A stretch of 6,057 nucleotides of DNA, taken from the NCBI GenBank assembly GCA_041855665.1, contig JBHAEP010000073.1:1-6057 (forward strand), written 5' to 3'. Under the pieces are notes generated by a model. It saw only the letters and a list, made by a program, of their open reading frames with translations, was not told the DNA's origin and did not search any database. This document shows, piece by piece, positions 1 through 4,922 of this stretch; position 1 is the first letter of the stretch, and each line of letters starts with the position of its first letter. The position numbers were made by a program, and so were the translations under genes. The stretch comes from JBHAEP01 sp041855665. Lineage in GTDB: Bacteria > Patescibacteriota > Saccharimonadia > Saccharimonadales > Saccharimonadaceae.

Positions 1-389
1 AGATTCAAAATAATAAAATTACTGGGGTTTTTGTTGATTTTGGAAAAGAGTTTACTGCTGTAAATCTGCACGCCGATCAGATTAACGCCTCTGGTCACTC
101 TAAAAACCTTCGAGGGTCAAGCCTGTCGCCGTATAGTGATATTGTGAAGCTATTCCAGAGGATTCGTGATGAATCTCATCGCTTTGCAGTTAATTACCAT
201 TCAACTCTAAAGCGTCAGAAAGTTAGCAAGAGTTTACTAGATGAAATTTCTGGAGTAGGTGCCGTAACGAAAAGGAAACTCTTAAAGAAATTCGGCAGTG
301 CGCGCGGTGTGGCTGGCGCTAGCTATGAAGATTTGAGGGAAGTCGTCGGTGAAAGGTTAGCGACGGAGATTAAAAGGGTGCTTAAGTAA
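1..389 (+). CDS. uvrC: Excinuclease ABC subunit C, C-terminal part (5' end outside window)
   Basis: UvrC is the nuclease subunit of UvrABC nucleotide excision repair and cuts the damaged strand on both sides of a lesion. The frame is open from base 3 to a TAA at 387-389, giving 128 visible residues; the family is normally about 600, so most of the gene lies upstream. Visible residues 53-61 read RIRDESHRF, the hallmark RIRDE-x-HRF motif of the RNase H-like endonuclease domain that makes the 5' cut; His59 is the conserved histidine. The tail holds two helix-hairpin-helix DNA-binding elements, one around residues 80-98 (ISGVGAVTKRKLL) and one around 108-127. A GTG at 144 could be mistaken for a start, but homology-like sequence continues upstream in frame, so it is internal. 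A 102-nt gap with its own promoter separates it from the next gene. Confidence 0.92.
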   Translation, partial: IQNNKITGVFVDFGKEFTAVNLHADQINASGHSKNLRGSSLSPYSDIVKLFQRIRDESHRFAVNYHSTLKRQKVSKSLLDEISGVGAVTKRKLLKKFGSARGVAGASYEDLREVVGERLATEIKRVLK

Positions 390-432
390 TAGGACTGATA
401 AAGACCTGCAAAAATAACAGCTTGTCTTAATT

Positions 433-441
433 TGGTATAAT
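433..441 (+). promoter_or_regulatory. Extended -10 promoter for the aminopeptidase gene
   Basis: The sequence TGGTATAAT is a perfect -10 hexamer (436-441) with the upstream TGn of an extended -10 element. The best -35 is weak: ATAACA at 414-419, 4 of 6 matches, 16-bp spacer. Transcription would start near 448, giving a leader of about 44 nt before the GTG at 492. The same nine bases occur upstream of typA at 4862-4870, which supports a real promoter class here. Confidence 0.6.
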
Positions 442-491
442 ATTTGTATGAATCATAAATTAAAATCTTTATAAATTTTTATAGGTAGCTC

Positions 492-1715
492 GTGATTAAC
501 TCTAGTGAATTCAAATTACATCGAAAAAATCTAGCAGAAAAAATTGGTAGAGGTTATGTTATATTGGCTGGAAATCAAGAAGTTCAGGCAGCTAGTGATA
601 TGGCTTTTGCTTTTCGACAGGAGTCGAATTTTTGGTGGATGTGTGGAATAGATGAGAAGAATTGGAAGTTAGTTTATGATGCGGGTCGAGACTATTTGAT
701 TCTCGTCATGCCAGAATTCGATGAAATCACCAGAGTTTTTGAAGGGTCTTTATCGAAAGATGAAGCTGTGAAAATTAGTGCAGCTGATGATGTTATTTTA
801 GACTCAGAGTTTGATACCGTACTTGACAAAATTCAGCAAGAAAATGCCAAAGTTTACGCGCTGACTTATGAAGATAGTCGTCGATTTTATGATGATAATT
901 TCGAAAATCCAGCACGTAAAAACCTCATGAATAAATTAAACGGCAGGTTTAGTGAGATTCATGATGTGTCAAAACTACTCTCTCAGACAAGGTCTATAAA
1001 AACCGATAAAGAGATTGAATTAATCCAGAAATCTGTAGATAAAACCATTGACGCTTTTGAATTAATTCATAAAAAAATTAAATCTAAAGAGTATAAATTT
1101 GAATACCAGATAGAGGCTGATTTGTGGCAAGAATTTCGTGGAGCTGGATTTAACGGTCAAGCGTATGATCCGATAGTGGCCAGTGGTCTTAATGCTTGTA
1201 CGCTTCATTACTCTAAAAATAATCAAATTTTGAAAAAAGGCGATATGGTTTTGATTGATGCAGCTACAAAACTAGAATATTACCCGGCAGATATTACCCG
1301 AACCTATGCCTTCGGTGATGTTAGTCGGCGTCAAAAAGATATTCACTCCGCCGTCCAAGAGATCACTAAAAGTATCTTACGAGCTTTAGATGAAGGTTTG
1401 CGTGATGTTGGCGAGTATGTTGAATTTTCAAATAATATCATTAAAAAATATCTAGTAGAGCTTGGTTTGATGTCTGGTTTTGATGATGAAGCTAATTTCT
1501 ATAAATATTTCCCGCATGCTATCAGCCATGGGCTTGGTGTTGATGTTCATGATTCTCTGGGCGGGCCAAAAGAGTTTTGCGAGAGAATGATAATAACAGT
1601 TGAGCCTGGTATTTATGTTCCAGATGAAAATATCGCCGTTCGAATTGAAGAGAATATTCTATTTACTGGTGATGGAATTAAAAACTTAAGTTCGGGATTG
1701 TCGACAGACTATTAA
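492..1715 (+). CDS. pepP: Xaa-Pro aminopeptidase (M24B metallopeptidase)
   Basis: This cytoplasmic enzyme removes an N-terminal residue that precedes proline, using a two-metal centre. Residues 1-140 form an AMP_N domain, with the typical FRQESNFWWMCGI stretch at 41-53; the M24 creatinase-like domain follows from about 165. All five expected metal ligands are visible: Asp256 (LIDAA), Asp267 (ADITRT), His346 (AISHGLG), Glu371 (TVEPGIY) and Glu386 (VRIEEN). His240 (TLHY) and His353 (DVHD) match the extra active-site histidines of E. coli PepP. At 407 residues it is slightly shorter than E. coli PepP but complete. The GTG start is chosen because an in-frame TAG lies only two codons upstream (486-488) and the AMP_N domain begins immediately; the Shine-Dalgarno is weak (AGGT at 483-486). 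It may recycle peptides taken up by the binding protein encoded downstream, which is inference. The subfamily is clear, but substrate preference (Xaa-Pro versus prolidase) is not proven. Confidence 0.92.
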   Translation: MINSSEFKLHRKNLAEKIGRGYVILAGNQEVQAASDMAFAFRQESNFWWMCGIDEKNWKLVYDAGRDYLILVMPEFDEITRVFEGSLSKDEAVKISAADDVILDSEFDTVLDKIQQENAKVYALTYEDSRRFYDDNFENPARKNLMNKLNGRFSEIHDVSKLLSQTRSIKTDKEIELIQKSVDKTIDAFELIHKKIKSKEYKFEYQIEADLWQEFRGAGFNGQAYDPIVASGLNACTLHYSKNNQILKKGDMVLIDAATKLEYYPADITRTYAFGDVSRRQKDIHSAVQEITKSILRALDEGLRDVGEYVEFSNNIIKKYLVELGLMSGFDDEANFYKYFPHAISHGLGVDVHDSLGGPKEFCERMIITVEPGIYVPDENIAVRIEENILFTGDGIKNLSSGLSTDY

Positions 1716-1729
1716 AAATTGGATATAAT
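1701..1729 (+). promoter_or_regulatory. Sigma70-type promoter for the membrane protein-secG-peptide binding operon
   Basis: TCGACA (1701-1706, 5 of 6 to TTGACA) is followed by a 17-bp spacer and a perfect TATAAT (1724-1729). The -35 lies within the last codons of the aminopeptidase gene. The predicted start of transcription near 1736 is only about 3 nt before the ATG at 1739, so the message should be leaderless or nearly so. This agrees with the lack of any Shine-Dalgarno site there. Confidence 0.65.
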
Positions 1730-1738
1730 AGATAAAAG

Positions 1739-2119
1739 ATGAAAAATCCAATAGTTTTATTTTTAGTTAGATGGCTATTAAATTCTGTAGCATTATGGGC
1801 GGCATTTCGTGTTTTTGGAAGCGGCTATGATGACATTGACGTAACAGCTGGGTTTGGTGCTTGCTTGATTGCTGGATTGATATTTTCTTTTGTAAATGCG
1901 GTTTTGCGTCCGATTTTAATCATTTTGTCGTTACCGGCAATAGTTTGGTCTTTAGGTTTGTTTATGTTGGTCGTTAACGGTATCTTGGTTTATGTTACGT
2001 TGGCTTTGGCGCCAAATCTTTCTATGACTTTTTTGAACTCAATTATTACCGGAATGCTGTTAAGTTTGGTAAACTATATAATAAGCACTATGGTTAATTA
2101 TCAGCCAGAGAAAAAATAA
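1739..2119 (+). CDS. PF04020-type four-helix membrane protein ('phage holin family', YvlD-like)
   Basis: This is a 126-residue integral membrane protein with about four hydrophobic segments, near residues 5-26, 38-64, 68-92 and 95-119. The signature of the PF04020 family is visible: a Gly-rich helix leading into FVNAVLRPILIILSLP (51-66), then SLGLFMLVVNG (71-81). The family is named for mycobacterial phage holins, but most members are chromosomal proteins of unknown function and nothing phage-like surrounds this one. The protein ends in a short charged tail (PEKK). ATG 1739 has no Shine-Dalgarno site and sits about 10 nt after a TATAAT, so leaderless translation is likely. The stop is 10 nt from secG, which suggests co-transcription. 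A role in the cell envelope or as a membrane partner is inference; the molecular function is unknown. Confidence 0.85.
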   Translation: MKNPIVLFLVRWLLNSVALWAAFRVFGSGYDDIDVTAGFGACLIAGLIFSFVNAVLRPILIILSLPAIVWSLGLFMLVVNGILVYVTLALAPNLSMTFLNSIITGMLLSLVNYIISTMVNYQPEKK

Positions 2120-2124
2120 AGGAG
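2120..2124 (+). promoter_or_regulatory. Strong ribosome binding site for secG
   Basis: AGGAG lies 5 nt before the ATG at 2130. It is the best Shine-Dalgarno site in the window and stands out because the genes on either side have no such site close to their start. It shows that canonical initiation is used here, at least for an internal operon gene. Confidence 0.8.
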
Positions 2125-2129
2125 ATGAA

Positions 2130-2363
2130 ATGTCTATTAATTTAATTTTGCAAATTATTACAGTGGCTTCAGCTATTTTGATGATTTTATCAATATTGCT
2201 TCAGCAGCGAGGTTCTAGTCTTGGTGCTGGATTTGGAAGCTCTGGAGAAGTTTTCACTACTCGCCGCGGTTTTGAGAAAAATCTTTTTGAGGTGACAATA
2301 TTTTTTGCAGTAATATTTGTGATGTCAATTTTAGTTGGTTTAGTCTTGCCAGGAATTAATTAA
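2130..2363 (+). CDS. secG: Protein translocase subunit SecG
   Basis: SecG is the small accessory subunit of the SecYEG channel and assists SecA-driven export across the cytoplasmic membrane. The 77-residue product is of normal length for the family. It has two transmembrane helices, about residues 4-24 and 52-74. Between them is the conserved cytoplasmic loop: LLQQRGSSLGAGFG (23-36) followed by VFTTRRGFEKNLFEVT (41-56), the 'QxRG...G...FG' and 'RRGxEKxL' patterns of SecG. The start is supported by AGGAG 5 nt upstream. It lies 10 nt after the four-helix membrane protein and 10 nt before an exported peptide-binding protein, which would itself need the Sec machinery for insertion. No other sec gene is in view. 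Confidence 0.93.
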   Translation: MSINLILQIITVASAILMILSILLQQRGSSLGAGFGSSGEVFTTRRGFEKNLFEVTIFFAVIFVMSILVGLVLPGIN

Positions 2364-2373
2364 AAATAGAATC

Positions 2374-4170
2374 GTGAAAAATCCAAGAAAAACAAACTGG
2401 AAAAAGTTTCAGAAACTTTCTTTTGGAAAGTCTGGTATCGGTATTCGAGCAAAGAATGCTGAGGCTGCTACCGTAAATCATGCTAGAAAGTTCGTTTTTG
2501 AGCGCATAAATAATGTTCGACTTGTTCAGAGGCGAGTTGTTTTATGGATGGTGCTTGTCGGGGTTTTGATTTTAGCTGCCGCTATCCAGTTTATTTGGTT
2601 TCAAAATAGCTACACTAAAGAAGCTTACGTAGACGGTGGAACTTACTCTGAAGCTGTTTTAGGGCCGGTTGACAGTTTAAATCCGCTTTTTGCGAAATCT
2701 TCAGCTGAGAAATCGGCATCCCGTTTAATGTTTAGTAGTCTTTATCGGTACGATAAAACTGGTAAATTAAATTACGATGCAGCTGAGAAAGTTGAGGTCA
2801 ATGATGCTGAAACTGTTTACACTGTTAAGCTTAGAGATGATGTTTATTGGCATGACGGTCAAAAATTAACTGCCGATGATGTTGTTTTTACTGTTAATTT
2901 GATGAAAAATCCAGATGTTCGAACTGTAATTTCTGGATGGTCTAACTTCAAGGTTGATAAAGTGGACAATATAACCGTTAGGTTTGAGTTGCCGGCTGCA
3001 TATGCACCTTTTGCTAGTAGTTTGACTTTTCCTATAGTCCCTAAGCATATTTTGGGCGGGGTCAATGTCGCCACTATTCGAGAATCTGAGTTTAGTCGAA
3101 ATCCTATTGGTACTGGTCCGTTTAAGTTTCGATTTACTCAGGATATTGACCTTTTAAATAATCGAAAAACTGTCTATTTAAGCTCCAATCAGGATTACTT
3201 TAAGGGTTCTCCGAAACTGGATAAATTTCAGTTGAATGTTTACGGTAAGGAAGAGGATATTCTACAGGCTTTAAAGATTGGCGAAGTTAATGCAGCTAGC
3301 GACATTCAATCTGAATCTATTGGTGACATTAATTCTGCTAGGTATGACATTGAACATTCTTCTGTAAACAATGGTGTTTTTGCCTTGATGAATATGGACA
3401 ATGAAACTCTGAGCGATTTGAAGGTGCGTCAAGCTCTTCGATATTCTCTTGACATTAATGAACTAAGGAAGAATTTATCAGGTGATTTAGATAGTTTAAG
3501 TACGCCTATATTGCCTAGTCAGGTAAACACGAACTTACCAAGCGTACCTTCTGTTGATGTAGAAAAAGCCCGAGTCTTACTAAATGAGGCAGGCTGGACT
3601 CCTGGTGATTCTGGTGTTCGTCAAAAGGACGGCAAAGAGCTGCGACTAGAAGTTGTCGGTGTTAAAGGTGGTCAAATCGAGAAGACTGTGGAATTTTTGT
3701 CAGCTAAGTGGAAGGCTGTTGGCGTGGCTGTTGATGTAAATATTGTTGATCCAGTAGCAAACGGAGATGATTTAGTGAGTAAAATTTTACGACCAAGGAA
3801 TTTTGCTATTTTGGTTCATGATTTTGAAATTGGTGGTGATCCCGACGTTTTTGCATTCTGGCATTCCTCTCAGGCCAATCAGAACGGTTTGAATTTCTCA
3901 AATTATAAGAGTACTTTAGCGGATGATGCTTTGATTTCGGCTAGAGGTAAGCGAGACTTGGTTAATCGCGCTGAAAGATATAAGGCTTTTACTCAGAAGT
4001 GGATAGATGACATTCCGGCTATAGGTCTATATAGGTCGAATGTATATTATGTTCATACTCCGGGTACGAAAACTTACGACAGGGAAAATCAGCTAGTTTC
4101 TGCTGTAGATAGATATGCAGATGTTCAGTATTGGGCTGTTAATAAAACTCGCGTTTACACCAGTCCATAA
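2374..4170 (+). CDS. Membrane-anchored family 5 (peptide/nickel type) extracellular solute-binding protein
   Basis: This 598-residue OppA/DppA-type binding protein belongs to SBP_bac_5 (PF00496) and should capture oligopeptides outside the cell for an ABC importer. Family hallmarks are GPVDSLNPLF (97-106), VYWHDGQKLTADDVVFTVN (157-175), NPIGTGPFKF (243-252) and VRQALRYSLDIN (near residue 350). The N-terminus is unusual: about 53 residues rich in Lys and Arg, then one helix at about 55-75 (VVLWMVLVGVLILAAAIQFI), predicted N-in as a signal anchor. There is no lipobox, and I find no cysteine anywhere, so it is not a lipoprotein. The GTG start has no close Shine-Dalgarno; the next plausible ATG (residue 59) would cut into the helix. 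It starts 10 nt after secG, so coupling from secG is likely. No permease or ATPase gene lies in the window. The peptide ligand is inferred from the family. Confidence 0.88.
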   Translation: MKNPRKTNWKKFQKLSFGKSGIGIRAKNAEAATVNHARKFVFERINNVRLVQRRVVLWMVLVGVLILAAAIQFIWFQNSYTKEAYVDGGTYSEAVLGPVDSLNPLFAKSSAEKSASRLMFSSLYRYDKTGKLNYDAAEKVEVNDAETVYTVKLRDDVYWHDGQKLTADDVVFTVNLMKNPDVRTVISGWSNFKVDKVDNITVRFELPAAYAPFASSLTFPIVPKHILGGVNVATIRESEFSRNPIGTGPFKFRFTQDIDLLNNRKTVYLSSNQDYFKGSPKLDKFQLNVYGKEEDILQALKIGEVNAASDIQSESIGDINSARYDIEHSSVNNGVFALMNMDNETLSDLKVRQALRYSLDINELRKNLSGDLDSLSTPILPSQVNTNLPSVPSVDVEKARVLLNEAGWTPGDSGVRQKDGKELRLEVVGVKGGQIEKTVEFLSAKWKAVGVAVDVNIVDPVANGDDLVSKILRPRNFAILVHDFEIGGDPDVFAFWHSSQANQNGLNFSNYKSTLADDALISARGKRDLVNRAERYKAFTQKWIDDIPAIGLYRSNVYYVHTPGTKTYDRENQLVSAVDRYADVQYWAVNKTRVYTSP

Positions 4171-4181
4171 AATGTGATAAT
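4154..4181 (+). promoter_or_regulatory. Promoter for tRNA-Leu
   Basis: TTTACA (4154-4159, 5 of 6 to TTGACA), a 16-bp spacer, then GATAAT (4176-4181) preceded by TGT, making an extended -10. It overlaps the last codons of the binding-protein gene. Predicted initiation near 4188 gives a leader of about 23 nt before the mature tRNA 5' end at 4211, to be removed by RNase P. The tRNA therefore need not depend on the upstream operon. Confidence 0.6.
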
Positions 4182-4210
4182 ATGACTATATAGCCTAATG
4201 GTTATCTTGT

Positions 4211-4298
4211 GCGCTGGTGGCGGAATTGGTAGACGCGCTAGCTTGAGGGGCTAGTGCCTATTGCAGGCGTGGAAGTTCGAGTCTTCTTCAGCGCACCA
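4211..4298 (+). tRNA. tRNA-Leu(GAG)
   Basis: This is a class II tRNA of 88 nt including an encoded CCA (4296-4298). The acceptor stem GCGCTGG (4211-4217) pairs with TCAGCGC (4288-4294), with one G-U pair and discriminator A4295, as expected for leucine. The D stem is GCG/CGC (4220-4222/4234-4236). Anticodon stem CTAGC/GCTAG (4238-4242/4250-4254) closes loop TTGAGGG, placing anticodon GAG at 4245-4247, which reads CUC and CUU. The long variable arm has stem GCCT/AGGC (4256-4259/4265-4268). The T stem GGAAG/CTTCT encloses the loop TTCGAGT (4276-4282). The pairing was worked out by hand and all arms fold properly, so it should be functional. Confidence 0.96.
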
Positions 4299-4309
4299 GA
4301 GAATTTTAG

Positions 4310-4315
4310 TATAAA
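4310..4315 (+). promoter_or_regulatory. Candidate -10 element for ogt
   Basis: TATAAA sits 11 bp after the CCA end of the tRNA. The matching -35 region lies in the tRNA 3' acceptor and is poor (TTCAGC at 4287-4292, 3 of 6). Predicted initiation near 4322 falls inside the terminator hairpin just downstream, so these transcripts would lack most of its 5' arm and escape termination. Support is weaker than for the other promoters. Confidence 0.4.
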
Positions 4316-4316
4316 T

Positions 4317-4340
4317 ACGCTTCGTTATGGGGCGTTTTAT
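4317..4340 (+). terminator. Probable intrinsic terminator of tRNA-Leu
   Basis: ACGCTTC (4317-4323) can pair with GGGGCGT (4329-4335), giving seven pairs including two G-U, with a 5-nt loop (GTTAT). A T-rich run (TTTTATT) follows at once. It lies 18 nt after the tRNA 3' end, where a terminator is expected. The short T-run and wobble pairs make it moderate rather than strong. It overlaps the upstream of two candidate ogt start codons. Confidence 0.5.
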
Positions 4341-4848
4341 TAATATGAATTATTTGAATTTTTACGATTCACCCCTTGGTGAGATAATTATTGCGAGCGA
4401 TGGTCGTTTTTTGACTGGTCTTTGGTTTAGTGGTCAAAAGTATGAAATGGCAGGGCTGAATGACTACAAAGTTCAGGACTTAGATATTTTTAAAGAAGTT
4501 AAAGTGTGGCTAGATGAGTATTTTTCCGGGTCTTTTCCTGGGTTTGTTCCAAGTATTAAGTCTAGAGGAACAAGTTTTCAGCAGGATGTATGGAAAGAAT
4601 TATTATCTATAGATGTCGGAGAGACTAAAACGTATGGTGATATTGCTAAAAATCTTGCCAAAAAACGAACTTCCGGGAAGATGTCAGCTAGGGCTGTCGG
4701 TTCCGCTGTCGGGAAGAATAAAATTAGTTTAATAATTCCTTGTCATAGGGTTGTGGGATTTGACGGTAGAATTACTGGATATGCTGGAGGTGTGGATAGA
4801 AAAATATGGCTACTCGATCACGAATCATCCATGAAATTGTCTAGGTAA
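4327..4848 (+). CDS. ogt: Methylated-DNA--protein-cysteine S-methyltransferase (O6-alkylguanine repair)
   Basis: This suicide repair protein transfers a methyl or alkyl group from O6-alkylguanine in DNA to its own cysteine. The active site is PCHRV at residues 138-142, with acceptor Cys139, the only cysteine in the protein. The DNA-binding helix-turn-helix precedes it (MSARAVGSAVGKN, 119-131), with the conserved Arg122 that flips the damaged base. The FQQDVWKELL...TYGDIA region (84-107) is also typical. The variable N-terminal domain begins YDSPLGEIIIASDGRFL (13-29). Numbering is from ATG 4327. A second ATG at 4345 (residue 7) gives MNYLNFYDSPLG, a more usual family start, and avoids coding through the terminator hairpin, so I prefer 4345 biologically while listing the longer frame. 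Neither ATG has a well-placed Shine-Dalgarno. Length, 167-173 residues, is normal. No other adaptive-response gene (ada, alkA) is nearby. Confidence 0.92.
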   Translation: MGRFINMNYLNFYDSPLGEIIIASDGRFLTGLWFSGQKYEMAGLNDYKVQDLDIFKEVKVWLDEYFSGSFPGFVPSIKSRGTSFQQDVWKELLSIDVGETKTYGDIAKNLAKKRTSGKMSARAVGSAVGKNKISLIIPCHRVVGFDGRITGYAGGVDRKIWLLDHESSMKLSR

Positions 4849-4861
4849 AATGGTAAATTTA

Positions 4862-4870
4862 TGGTATAAT
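4862..4870 (+). promoter_or_regulatory. Extended -10 promoter for typA
   Basis: TGGTATAAT is identical to the element at 433-441. No good -35 is seen at 16-18 bp spacing; TTGTCT at 4837-4842 is too far (22 bp). Predicted initiation near 4877 gives a leader of about 46 nt. Confidence 0.6.
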
Positions 4871-4886
4871 TATACAGATAAAATAA

Positions 4887-4904
4887 GCAGTTAGCGAGGA
4901 CTGC
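4887..4904 (+). other. Small hairpin in the typA 5' leader
   Basis: GCAGT (4887-4891) pairs with ACTGC (4900-4904), with a possible extra T-G pair and a 6-nt loop. It starts about 10 nt into the predicted transcript and ends 8 nt before the Shine-Dalgarno sequence. No T-run follows, so it is not a terminator. It may stabilise the 5' end of the message or have no role. Confidence 0.35.
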
Positions 4905-4912
4905 GATAAAAC

Positions 4913-4916
4913 AGGA
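4913..4916 (+). promoter_or_regulatory. Ribosome binding site for typA
   Basis: AGGA, with an A-rich stretch after it, ends 6 nt before the ATG at 4923. It supports that ATG as the start, in agreement with the usual position of the G1 motif close to the N-terminus of the protein. Confidence 0.65.
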
Positions 4917-4922
4917 AAAAAT

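Noticed and set aside
144..389. A separate 81-residue helix-hairpin-helix protein starting at GTG 144.
   Set aside because: The frame is open to the left edge, and the RIRDE-x-HRF motif right after the GTG belongs to the UvrC nuclease domain. It is the tail of uvrC.
401..428. Imperfect hairpin AAGAC/GTCTT after uvrC as a terminator.
   Set aside because: The stem needs a 3-nt bulge, the loop is large and AT-rich, and only AATTT follows. It is too weak to call and overlaps the aminopeptidase promoter region.
1739..2119. Prophage remnant, because the family is called 'phage holin'.
   Set aside because: PF04020 proteins are widespread on chromosomes, and no endolysin, integrase, tail gene or att-like repeat lies nearby.
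2859..3074. Minus-strand frames of 60-71 codons inside the binding-protein gene.
   Set aside because: They lie opposite conserved SBP_bac_5 motifs, have no family features and are best explained as chance shadows.
4211..4298. tRNA-Leu as an integration site for a mobile element.
   Set aside because: I see no direct repeat of the tRNA 3' end downstream and no integrase; ogt and typA follow directly.
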